Position numbers and translations under genes: made by a program. A DNA stretch of 64,000 nucleotides from Macropodus opercularis (taxonomy: Eukaryota; Chordata; Actinopteri; Anabantiformes; Osphronemidae), in assembly GCA_030770545.1 (NCBI GenBank), contig CM061106.1, forward strand, positions 7,059,001 to 7,123,000. Reading direction: 5' to 3'. Shown here one piece after another: positions 44,901 through 57,400 of this stretch; position 1 is the stretch's first letter; every line of letters begins with the position of its first letter. Below the pieces are notes generated by a model. It saw only the letters and a program-made list of their open reading frames with translations, was not told where the DNA came from and searched no databases.

Positions 44901-45411
44901 CAGGGGTCGGCAACCTTCACCACACAAAAGGACCTGTTTTCACTTCTTCCAGACACGCAGCAAAGCGTTTCAGCCACCGGACTCTGTTGTGCAGCAGGAG
45001 ATCAGAATATGTGCTTTCCAGCTCGTCCAGTAACGAACGGAACTGACAGTGATTTAAACCTTTTGCCGGTATTTTATTGACAATCCGAATGACAACATTC
45101 ATTACTTCTGTGCATTCTGGAGGAAATGTTTGCATATGAATCTGCCCACGTAGCATTAAACGTTGTGTTTTCTTCATACACTTTTCTTTTCTTAGAATTC
45201 TCCAGTTGGCCTACCTGGGGTCGAAACGTTTAAGAAGATTACAAGATCACCATCATCTTGAAATTTAGAATTACATTTTAAAAACTAACGAACTAAAATA
45301 AAATACATTTTAATTAAATACTCATTATGTATTTTCCAAAGCCACAGGGAGCCGCAGAAGAGGGATGAAAGAGCCGCATGCGGCTCCGGAGCCGCAGGTT
45401 GCCGACCCCTG
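44901..45411. mobile_element. Non-autonomous hAT element with rearranged transposase fragment
   Basis: Both ends are hAT terminal repeats: 'caggggtcggcaacct' at 44901 and its reverse complement ending at 45411. Inside, the minus-strand frame 45177-44917 reads FPPECTEVMNVVIRIV, SLLDELESTYSDLLLH and VRWLKRFAACLEEVK, the mid-part of a GTF2IRD2/ZBED-like transposase. The region near 45340-45400 is a palindrome-rich 'gagccgcatgcggctcc' subterminal end. The 44901 end looks like the 5' end seen at 363, yet the coding fragment points toward it, so the element has been rearranged. No 8-bp target duplication is visible. Confidence 0.75.
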
Positions 45412-47390
45412 CAGTAGACGAACCTGTGCTGCATGTGAGCTAGACCTACAGTAGTAGAACCACTCAAGCCTGTAGCTAATGATAGAATCTAGAGCCAGAA
45501 GTGTGACCACCTGTCCCACTCTGTCCACATCCACTCTCCACCTGTTTTCTGTCTGTACTGAGTCAGACTCTAGTTCTGACCTGTTCAGTTTACTGGCGTT
45601 GGATTGTTGTTGGACTGGATTCAGACTTTGGATTGTTAGGTTTTATTGTTTGGACACATTGTGCTTGTTAACTGTCTACATCTCTCACTCTCCAGCCACC
45701 GCAGCTTGTCAGACTCCTAACTGTGTCTCACATATAAAGGAGATGAGGCAGGAGATGAGCAGGAGGCTGAATTTGTGATATGCCAAACATTTCTTCTGTA
45801 ATAAAATTGACTTTGATAATGAACATTGATACTAATGAAATCAAAACTTCAAAGTGAACATGAGAGGAAACAGTTGGATGAAACATCATGTTCATTGTTG
45901 AATTTGCTCCAAAAGAGTTGTCTCAGAGTTTCTCATTGGCTACGAACGCATGACATCAGAGCAAGTCAGGACCAGTTCAGACAGAAACGAACCTTCATGC
46001 ACCAAATCTGTGCTGAACTCATTTATTTCTTCCCTCCTCTACCTCCTGGTTCAGTTACATGTATCTGTTAATATCAGTGAGTCCTTGTCTCTCAGTCTGT
46101 TCATTACTGACCTGCTCTAACTTCAGTCTCTCACTGATTCAGTCCTGCTTCACTCAACCCAACCAGCTGCCTGTAAAACAACAAACAGTTTGACAGTCCA
46201 GGTCCTCTACACAGTAAAACACTGTTTAAACTACAGCAGGACTGAATCAGACAGTTTCTCTGTTGACCACTAGATGCTACAATCACTGATATTTATCTCC
46301 AGTAATAAAATCCCAGGTTTCAGTCTCTAAGGGAACATGGTGTCTCTTATTGTGAAAATCTGCTTCTGCTTCCTGCTTCCGTTCCAGGTAACAGCTCACC
46401 TGTGTCAGGTGAGGAGTGAGTCGTCTGCTCTGAAACAACTGTAAGTTTGCTTTGTTTGATTCTCTTTCTGCGTCTTTAGCTTTTGTTTGTTGTTGCGAAA
46501 GCTTCGTAGCAGTTGTTCGCATCTTACTGATATTAAATTGTTTATATTTATTCATTGAACACATCATTTGTATTTTCTTGTCTTCACAACACTGAGGAAT
46601 AAAATCCTGTCAGACAGTGTCTAGTAGACAGTGTGTATAAAAGAGAAACTTATACAAAGACATTTGTGTTGTCGAAGAAGAATATTTTATTTCTAGAGTA
46701 AATTTTCTTTTCTATTGAATAGTTTCATTCTTGTCTGTTTGTTCATCTTCTCTCTTTATGACTCTATAGATACAATCACAGTTGTTGGACTCTGACCAGA
46801 GTTTCAGAATCTCTGCTGATAAAGTGATTTCAGATCAGATAAACCTCAGGTTCAGGTCCATGGTTCATCTCTGTTGTTACATATTAACAGAGCAGCCGAG
46901 TTAACACTGAACATATTCAGCTTTTGGTCTTTGACACTGATGTGTTGTTGTAGATGAACCAGCTCAGTTCATACAGTGATTAAATCAGCTCCAGCTTTGG
47001 ACCAACTCAGTGAAGATGCAGCATTAGTGACGTTAATGCATCAATAAGTGAAACCAGAACCACAACGTGTAGGATTCTGTGTAATGAGAACTTTCACTGC
47101 TGCCACTTTAACCAAACTGATGTAATGCTTTAGTCACGTTAGAGGTAAAGCTGTGAATTAATTCAAACATCTTTCTACTCTGATGAAATTCTCATCTGCT
47201 CAGTGCAGAAACATAAAGTCACAGGAGAAGCATTTATTGTTCAGCTGCTGCTTTTCTCCTCACTGTTTATAATTATTTATCAGTAGATGCTTTATTCGTC
47301 ATATTTTAGACCTTAGACATTTGCTCTTTACAGCAAAAATGTAAACGTATACAAAGCTGTTTAAGCTAAATGTCTGAAAGTTGAATCATA
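45412..47390. other. Spacer upstream of the NLR gene
   Basis: About 2 kb, AT-rich, with no exon or element I can name. Short open frames at 45479, 45826 and 46283 have no family signal. Confidence 0.4.
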
Positions 47391-47394
47391 CTTC

Positions 47395-47600
47395 TATTTG
47401 GTAGAAAGGTTTTTCCATGTGTCCAGAAGCTTCTTCAGTCTGAGGGAACTTGGTTGAGACACAGATTCATCCTCCAGGTAGATTTCACTCCACCCTGTAG
47501 AGAACAGGCTCGTTGTGAGAACAGAAGACTCAGTGAGCAGGTGTGAATCCTCAACTACTGTGACATTTTCTCTTCCGACTCTATAAGTAGTTTTAAACAA
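47395..47600. repeat. Dispersed 'gaagcttcttcagtctgag' repeat, copy 2
   Basis: Related to 5715-5890: shares 'agaagcttcttcagtctgag', 'gtagagaacaggctcgtt' and 'gagcaggtgtgaatcctcaac'. Moderately diverged. Confidence 0.65.
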
Positions 47601-48478
47601 CAGTAAGTTTGCTTTGTTTGCTTCTTAGACATTTATTTCAATAACTAAACTAATGGAGACTAAACTTCATTAACAGGAGGTTTCAGTCTGATCCATTAAA
47701 TTTAAATTATGAAAATAGACACTTCTCCAAGGTTTTTAAATTAAACGTCACATTTCGCTCTGCTCGGTTTTTATTTCTTCATCTACAGAACAGGCTGCTG
47801 TAGCTGCTCCAACGGTAGTAACACAACTGCACAGAATGTGAAAGAATCAGTCCCAGATCTAAAAGCGACCACAGCCTGATAGCGACAGTGAGACAGAAAA
47901 TTTTCTGGTGTGATGCTCCAGCTCAGGGACGTCCAGGCAGCGAGCACAGTGTTGTTGATCACAGCAGAGCTGATGTTCAGCTCAGGAGCTCTGCCTGTGG
48001 TGTCACTTAGTCACACACCAGATAGATTTAACTAAAAATGATGATACCGTGTGTAAAATAAGTTTCACAGCATTAGATACAAAGCAAATCTAATGCTGTG
48101 TTCACCTACATTTGTGACAGCACGAAAGTCCCCGTTCAACAGATGGTCATGACACAGCCTGCTGGAGTATCATTGACTCTTAAACAGCTTTTAGTGTGAC
48201 GAGTGTTTTGAAGATGCTGAAAACGTGGGTTTAATGTTAAATCAGCCTGATGACTCCAATGACAGTGACTGATAGTAGAAGTAGAGCAGCTACCTCTGTT
48301 TCCCACTGTCTGACTACGTTCAACTGACACTAATATAAAACAGACAAGAAGAGTCGATCAGTGGAGGAGCAGCTGATATTTGACTAATGATGGAAGGAGG
48401 ATTTCAGTTAATATGCAGATGAATGATTTGTGTTTGTCTCCACATGAAGGTAGAAAGTGTGTGTGAGCTGATGTGGAC
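47601..48478. other. 5' flank of the NLR gene
   Basis: No TATA box or further exon could be fixed with confidence. Any 5' non-coding exon of the NLR gene should lie here. Confidence 0.4.
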
Positions 48479-51400
48479 ATGAATCAGTGTGAGGACAGAG
48501 AGGAGGGAGCCCCTCCCTCTAAAACCACTCTGTGTGGGGACCATGAGAGCCAGACCAAAGCTCAGAGGTGAGATGACTGAGACCATCTGATGATTCTGTC
48601 TCCAAGTCACACACACTATTTAAGATTCACTATTATTGGTCATTGATGAAGGAAACGTCCACTGAATATGTGAGAGTCACTAAGTTGTTTTTCTATCAGG
48701 TCCCATCAGAGACAAGAATCTGCTGAAGCTGGACCTGAACCCAGTTGTGTGTCCTTCAAGAGCAACCAGTCAAAGCATGGTTTTATTGATTTTAAAGACC
48801 AACCTGCATCAGAGTCAAAGTGAGTTGTTGTCAGTTTGAATCGGGTTGAACAATCTGATGTAAACTTTCTATGATGATCAATAGTTGTGTTGTTTGTTTG
48901 TGATGTGAGTCAGTTGGTTTGTGTTTGAAGTGTTAATGTGAAGGAGAAGCTTTCTTCACTGTTCTTCCAGCAAACACTCTGATCATGGATCAAATCCCCA
49001 TGTTACAAACCAAACTCGGAACCCAGGTGCAAATGAACCCAATAGGCGAACTTCCGCACAAATAAAAATGTATTAACAAGATGCAAACAGAAAGTCACAG
49101 CCGAGCTGGATGAGTACTATAACTTGGGATCAAACAAAAGTAACAACAACAATAGTTGGCCAAATTCAACACTGTGTTTTCACTATGAAAAAACTGTAAA
49201 CCAAAATCGCCGCAAGCGGGATAACACAAAACTTTATACTATAACCCTAACTAACTGTCTATGAACAAAAGAAAAATCACCGCAAGCGGGAGGAAACAAA
49301 CAAAGTTATCCTTACCAAACAAAAACACTGCAAAGCAGGAACAAGAACAGGCTACTGACTGACTGACTGACTGACTGACTTACTTACTCACTCACTCACT
49401 CACTCACTCACTCGAGTAGAGCTAGAGGTCAGGGAAGAGGGAGAGCAAACGTGACAAGCAAACTACGTGTGGGAGACCAGTAAGGCGGCTGGTGAGGGAC
49501 AAACTCAAAGTCCCAAATAGCTCCCCCTGGTGGGGGTCTCTGATCAAATCTGGTTATTGACGTTCTCTACGTGCAGATTTGGCTCAAATGTCTTCCAGCA
49601 GTAGGTTGAAGTTCCTGCTGTTAGACTTTAGTTGATGTTGTTGCAGTAAGTGGAGACGACTGTTTGTCCCCAGTGTCAGCACCAGAGCTGACGTCTGAAC
49701 TTTGATGTAGGATCCAACAATGAATGAATGGAGGAAGTGGTTCAATGTTACTAGTGTGAGCAGCAGCTCTGCCTCAGACTCACACAGTTCAACACATTCC
49801 CACTGGGAGCTGCCCAGTACAACCAGTCTGATCCCAGCAGACTCTGTCTCTAGACGCCTTGTTCCAACACATCAGCATTGTTCAGTGAGGGAGGCAGAGA
49901 TAGATGTTGTTCAGAGCTGCTGAGACGGAACCAAACTGACTGTGACAGTAAAGCTTCACCGCTACAGGGAGTCTCTGACTCACTGCTCACATCAAGCATC
50001 ACTTCATGGACCTTTACCTTGTGTGTGTCTCTGTGTGGACTCACATCATGTGAGCTCATTCTTCATGGTTCCTCCACAGAGTGGACCAGCAGAGCTCAGA
50101 GGTTCCCAGTGGTCAGTCTGCCCAGCAGCACCAAACACACCTGGACTCCATGTTTATGGTCTGTACATGGACAACCACTACTTTCATCTGTTGTGTTCAA
50201 TCGTCTCCATGCTGCACTTTTACACCAGTGGATTGTCAGTGTGTCCAACATGGATCTGATGTTTGGCTCCATGCTTTTAGTTGGATGGTGTCATTCATAG
50301 AGTTTCTGTTCCAGCGGCTGGAGGACAACATTGTCACGTTTGTGAAGAAGGAGCTGAAGGAGATGCAGAAGGTTCTGAGTCCAGATTACCCAGAATGCTT
50401 AGAGAGTCAGAGGGAGGATGAGGAGGCGTTGGATGGTGAGGATGAAGAGCAGAGGAGGAGCAGCAGAGACGCATTTCTGAAGATCACACTGAACTTCCTG
50501 AGGAGGATGAAGCAGGAGGAGCTGGCTGACTGTCTGCAGAGCAGTAAGAGCATTTATCTCAACGTTTAGCATCACACACACAGTCACACATTTACTATTT
50601 ACTACCATTAAATTGCCTGAATCATTGTTTGTTACTTGTTCATTCAGGAGCCTCTGCTGCAGTTTGTCAGCATCATCTTAAATCTCAGCTGCAGCAGAAG
50701 TTCCAGTTTGTGTTTGAAGGCATCGCTAAAGCAGGAAACCCAACCCTTCTGAACCAGATCTACACAGAGCTCTACATCACAGAGGGAGGGACTGGAGAGG
50801 TCAACCATGAACATGAGGTCAGACAGATTGAAGCAGCCTCCAGGAAACCACACAGAGCAGAAACAACCATCAGACTAGAAGACGTCTTTAAAGGCTCAGC
50901 TGGAAGAGATGGACCCATCAGAACCGTGGTGACCAAGGGAGTGGCTGGCATTGGGAAAACAGTCCTGACACAGAAGTTCACTCTGGACTGGGCTGAAGGC
51001 AAAGCCAACCAGGACGTACTCTTCACATTTCCATTCACCTTCAGAGAGCTGAACGTGCTGAAAGAGCAAAAGTTCAGCTTGGTGGAACTTGTTCATCACT
51101 TCTTCACTGGAATCAAAGAAGCAGGAATCTGCAGCTTTGAACAGTTCCAGGTCGTGTTCATCTTGGACGGTCTGGATGAGAGTCGACTTCCTCTGGACTT
51201 CCACCAGACTGAAACCCTGACTGACGTCACAGAGTCCACCTCAGTGGATGTGCTGCTGACAAACCTCATCAGGGGGAACCTGCTTCCCTCTGCTCGCCTC
51301 TGGATCACCACACGACCTGCAGCAGCCAATCAGATCCCTCCTGGGTGTGTTGACATGGTGACAGAGGTCAGAGGGTTCACTGACCCACAGAAGGAGGAGT

Positions 51401-54400
51401 ACTTCAGGAAGAGGTTCAGAGATGAGCAGCAGGCCACAACCATCATCTCCCACATCAAGACATCACGAAGCCTCCACATCATGTGTCACATCCCAGTCTT
51501 CTGCTGGATCACTGCTACGGTTCTGGAGGATCTGCTGAGAACCAGAGAGGGAGGAGAGCTGCCCAAGACCCTGACTGAGATGTACATCCACTTCCTGGTG
51601 GTTCAGACCAAACTGAAGAACATCAAGTACGATGGAGGAGCTGAGACAGATCCACACTGGAATGAAAAGAGCAGGGAGATGATTGAGTCTCTGGGAAAAG
51701 TGTCTTTTGAGCAGCTGCAGAAAGGAAACCTGATCTTCTACGAGTCAGACCTGACAGAGTGTGGCATCGATGTCAGAGCAGCCTCAGTTTACTCAGGAGT
51801 GTTCACACAGGTCTTTAGAGAGGAGAGAGGACTGTACCAGGACAAGGTGTTCTGCTTCGTCCATCTGAGTGTTCAGGAGTTTCTGGCTGCTCTTCACGTC
51901 CATCTGACCTTCATCAACTCTGGAGTCAATCTGCTGTCACAGCAACAATCAACATCTATGTTATCTAATGTATTTAAAGACAAACTGAAACAGTTCTACC
52001 AGGACGCTGTGGACCAGGCCTTACAGAGTCCAAATGGACACCTGGACCTGTTCCTCCGCTTCCTCCTCGGTCTTTCACTGCAGACCAATCAGACTCTACT
52101 ACGAGGCCTGATGACCCAGACAGGAAGTAGATCACAAACCAATCAGAAAACAGTCCAGTACATCAAGAAGAAGCTCAGTGAGGATCTGCCTGCAGAGAGA
52201 AGCATCAACCTGTTCCACTGTCTGAATGAACTGAATGATGGTTCTCTAGTGGAGCAGATCCAACAGAACCTGAGATCAGGACGTCTCTCCACACATGAAC
52301 TGTCTCCTGCTCAGTGGTCGGCTCTGGTCTTCATCTTACTGTCATCAGAAGAAGATCTGGACGTGTTTGACCTGCAGAAATACTCTGGTTCAGAGGAGGC
52401 TCTGCTGAGGCTGCTGCCAGTCGTCAAAGCCTCCAACAAAGCTGTGTAAGTCCTCACATGACTGAAATGTGTATCAACAGCCTGGAGTTGTCCTCAGCCA
52501 GAGACGTCTGCAGCTGAGCTGAATGATCCATCTACACATTAGACACATTAACAGCTTGAACGTGTGTTAATAGAACTAAAACCTGTTGAAGTGAGACAAC
52601 ACACTGGAATCATGGAAACAGATTCCAGACAGTTGAGAGTAACAGCAACAGCAGAGGAGAGTGAACATCAGTAGTTCAGTCAATGACTGAGTCTCTGGTT
52701 CCTTCCTGAATCTTAAATAATAACTAACAGGATGATCAAGGCACCTGGTCACTGACCTTTGACCCCTGCCTCTGTTTCCTCTCTGTTAAATGTGGACGTG
52801 ACACAGAAAGTGAAGCGTTGAAGCATTAATCACTGATCCAGCTGCTGTGTTTGCATTGACTGTCTCAACCTGACAGAGATCACACATCTGGACTGATGCC
52901 TGAGGAACCAGATGATGTTCTGGTCTGGCCTGCTCAGGTGTAGGACCAACACCTGGCATCACACACAACACACTACATGATACTACTACTAATCACAGTC
53001 ACGCTCCAAACATAGATTGTGACAGAGCGCTGGTTAGAGCAGTTATAACCAGGTGAAGGTGGAGGAGAATGGGAAACAAACCCTTGTTGTTGGACTGAGA
53101 CTAAAGCTAAGAAGAATTCAACCAGACAGAGTAAGGTTCAAACCAATAAATGGAGGCTTAAATCTAAATCTAAAGGCAAAGATTTGAAGTCACCTCTACA
53201 CCAGAAATGCAAAGACAGAATTAACATCTAGGGATTGTCTGACTAGAAACTAGAAGAACTGGTTAAATGTTCACCATGTGTTGGTGTCCTCCACCTCCAT
53301 GTTGTCTTCATACCCAGCAAACCACAGCATCACACTGAGCAGCACAGACTCCAACCATCAGCACCTTGGGAGGCCCAGTGGTCCTCTCCACCAGTTCTGG
53401 TAGCTTCTGCCTCTGCACCACATCTCCCTGGTTCTAGGTGTGGTTTCCCGCTCGCCAACAGGGAGCTCACCCCACCTCCTTTCCTGCTGCTCTGGAGTCT
53501 GTCAAGTCTGCCCCATCAGCATGAAGCTACTACCTCTGAGCAGACAGCACCACCTTTATTTAGTGATGTCCACAGAGAAACAATGAGCAGGTTTCTGTCC
53601 CATGGGTCACTGATAGTCCAGGAAGCAGTGGCCTCTCTGAGCCAGTACCCACACTCCTGATGGTTTCTCTCTGTCTCTGACTGTTTTTCAGGCTCAGTGA
53701 CTGTAACATCTCAGAAAGAGGCCTTGAAGCTCTGTCCTCAGTTCTCAGCTCCCAGTCCTCTAGTCTGAGACAACTGGAACTGAGTTTTGACGACCTGCAG
53801 GATTCAGGAGTGAAGCTGCTTTCTGCTGGACTGGAGAGCCCACAGTGCCATCTGGAAAGTCTCAGGTCAGGATGTGTCCAACGTGTAAACGCTGAGCTAC
53901 AGCTCTCACTGTTATTTTACATTTGGTTCATCACGTCTTCAAATACATTGAACACGTAGGGTTTCTAGTGTCTGTAGTTAAGGCCACATTTTGGTTTGGT
54001 TTAAATGAAAAGACACAGACAGGAACATAAATCTAATGAGAATCTGTTATTACAAAGCCTATGAAGGCATAATATATAATATTTATATAAAGGCAGCATA
54101 TTTGACTAATACACCACAGAGATATTGTTGCAGTAGCTCAAACCGGACCAGGGCAGGGCCCAGATGCAGAAAGAGATGGAGACCAATCTGAAGAGACCAG
54201 ATATTAGTTCAGATAACAGAGAAGGACAAACACTGTGGAACCAGAACGGAAACTGCAACACTCTGAACAGGACTGACTCAAAGGTTCTGAGAGAACCAGA
54301 GACGACAGTAACAGACCTATGACGTCAATGAATCCCTGAACACCAGAACAAACCAATCACTGCACACGACAGGAGAAGAGCAGCCAATAGAAAACTAGAA

Positions 54401-57400
54401 CACAAAGCAGCTGCTAGAGCAGGAAGCTGACAAGGTGAAGCCAACGCCTGAGACCGACTCAACTCTAACCCACAAGAGTTAACCAAAGCAATGAACCGAG
54501 CTAGAGGCCAAGGGACAGGACGAGGGACAGCGGTGTGGTGGAGCCTATCCCAGCTGTCTATGGGCGAGAGGCAGAGTACACCCAGGACACATTGTCAGTC
54601 TGTCACAGGGCCGCACAACCAGTCACGCACACAGTCACACCTTTGGGCAATTTGGAGTTTCCAGTCGTTGGACTGTGGGAGTAAGCCAGAGACCCTGGAG
54701 AGAACTCCCGCAGACATAGGGACCTGGGACCTTCTCGCTGTGACTGTGACTGGTACAATTCAACCATGAACATCACTGATCAGGACAAATCTGACTGGTT
54801 ATTAATGATTTATCTACGTCTTTGATTCTTTTTTCAGATTGATGAACTGCTGGTTGTCAGAGATCAGCTGTGATTCTCTGGTCTCAGCTCTGAAGTCCAA
54901 CCCGTCACATCTGACACAACTGGACCTGAGCTACAACAAGCTGCAGGATTCATCAGTGAAGCATCTTTGTGGTTTTCTGGAGAGTCCTCACTGTCGACTG
55001 GAGACTCTGAGGTCAGACTCCATGTTTTAGTTCTGTGTAGATTAATGTGATGTGAACGTTGTGCTGACGCTAAACTGCAGACATGAGGCTGATGTTCTAC
55101 TGATCCACACTGAGGGTCTCCATGGCAACGTCTGGTTTCTTCTTCTGTGGTTTAGTCCGTTCATTGTTTATTTTTCTAGTTACTAAACGTTTACTTCCTG
55201 AAGCGTCTTCAGCTCCAAACACACGATGAGACACTGAATGGTTTCAAGCTGACTCTTTGTTTTCTACTGTTTCATCTTTGGTTCTTTATTCAGACTTTGG
55301 AGCTGTAGTTTGTCAGAGACCAGTTGTGATTCTTTGGTCTCAGCTCTGAAGTCCAACCCGTCACATCTGACACAACTGGACCTGAGTGTCAACAACCTGC
55401 AGGATTCATCAGTGAAGCATCTGTGTGGTTTTCTGGAGAGTCCTCACTGTCGACTGGAGACTCTGAGGTCAGACTCCATGTTTTAGTTCTGAGTAGATTA
55501 ATGTGATGTGAACGTTGTGCTGACGCTGTTGTGGAACAGAGGAGCATAAATTATGATAATAATATCTATAATTTAGAGTTTACCAATCTTGATTATTAGC
55601 TAAATTTATCATTGATAAATTAATTAATTAAGATTAGATAGCAAACTATCAAATTGATTACGGGGGAACCACCCTGTTTCCAGGGACCAATAACTAAGTT
55701 GTAAAAAGCACAGTCTCAATTAAAGTATTACTAATTACCCAATATTAAATAATATTAGTTAATTTAGCAAACATTGAAGGGTGAAATTCGAGCCACAGTT
55801 CAGCTAGTGTTGCAAACCATATACCAATAGTCATAGACAACGACTGATTAAGTCTGAAAACTTTATTATCTAAACGATGATGATCAACAATTATTCAGCA
55901 ACAAGTAACATCATAACTTGAAGCATTAACAATAATAAAAAGGAGACTACTACTCTAGTGTGTCGCGTCTTGAGGTGGTAGCTAAGTATGTGTGTGTCTA
56001 TGTGTGTCTATGCGTGTGTGTGGGAGAGAGAGAGGGGAGGAAGAGAGAGAAAATGGAGGCCTCAGGTAACCAAGATGGCGTAGACCCGATGTGTTAACTC
56101 AGATGGCAGCTAAGCCTACAGTGAGTGTCCTGAGTAAAAAAACAGTAAAAGATGGTTTAACTTGTCTGCGTTAAGCCTATGAGGGCAGTTTCACACACCA
56201 AGTGAAAGCATTACATGCACAGTGGGAGTTATTATAACAGCACAGTCCATACACGGCAGTACAGGCACTAAAACGTTGGCTCTCTATGAACATTTACTGA
56301 CTACATTTAAAGTTCTTAATTCTCTGCTCAGACTTAATCGATTGTCTCTATCTTACTGTTTCCTTCGGCGTCCGGTCGGATCGCGACATCCTTGTAACGT
56401 AACTGTGGCGTCCTTTTTCTGTGGAGGGGTGACATTACACTTTTCCGGGGAGTACTGGCGGCGTACTATCTGTTTGCTGCCGCAGGATATGTTCGGTGGA
56501 GTAGCAGGCTTGCCTTCCTGGGAGTCACGGCGGTAGGCGCTAAGTGGAGTCGTGGCGGCGGCGCTCAGCAGGACATTAGCAGCGGCGTGCTCGCAATGGT
56601 CATGTCGCAATGGTCTCCTTCAGTGGAATAGCGTCGGCCGATGAGGAGCGCAGTGTTGATGCAGGCAGATCGGTTTGAGCGGGGTTAGAGTCAGACTCGT
56701 TCCTTAGCTTCCTTCTTAGCGTCCGATGGGAGTTGCAGTGTCGGAATCAGGCTGGAGGCGGCGAGATGGACAGGAGAAGCGGGGCAAGAGAAGAGAAGAG
56801 GCTGGAGAGAAAAGAGGCAGAGAGGAACTGGAAGTTGGAAGAGACACAGGGGGCCAAGAGACTTTGGACTTAGCGAGTTACTGCTTATATCGGTGCGGAC
56901 TTCAGCCAATCACTGCTTGTGATTCAGGTGACTCTGTGTTCTCACCTAGACGTGAACTGGATTGGCTACCCATCAGCCCCCGAGTAACCTCATGGTCCTT
57001 TGTTCTTGGTAAACTCGAGTTGGGCTTACAAGTTTCCATGTAGGCCGTACTGTCGTGGGCACATAAACATCTACATTCCTAATGTTGAGGAACTACTATG
57101 TTGACAACATGAGATCCCCAACAACGCTAAACTGCAGACATGAGGCTGATGTTCTACTGATCCACACTGAGGGTCTCCATGATAACGTCTGGTTTCTTCT
57201 TCTCTGGTTTCATTTGTTACGTATTTGTTTTATTTAATCTTTGCTTCTTTATTTTATCACTGAATATATAAACGAAACAACATTTAATCAGTCAGGAAGT
57301 ATCAAATTTATGATCAGTAGCTGATGCTCCAACGCTTTTCTAAGGCTCCATAATGTTGGTTCTGACTCAAATATTAAAACCCAAGATGCCGTAATCAGAA

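Noticed and set aside
50644..51657. Minus-strand frames opposite the NACHT exon
   Set aside because: Shadows of a conserved coding exon; no domain or splice support.
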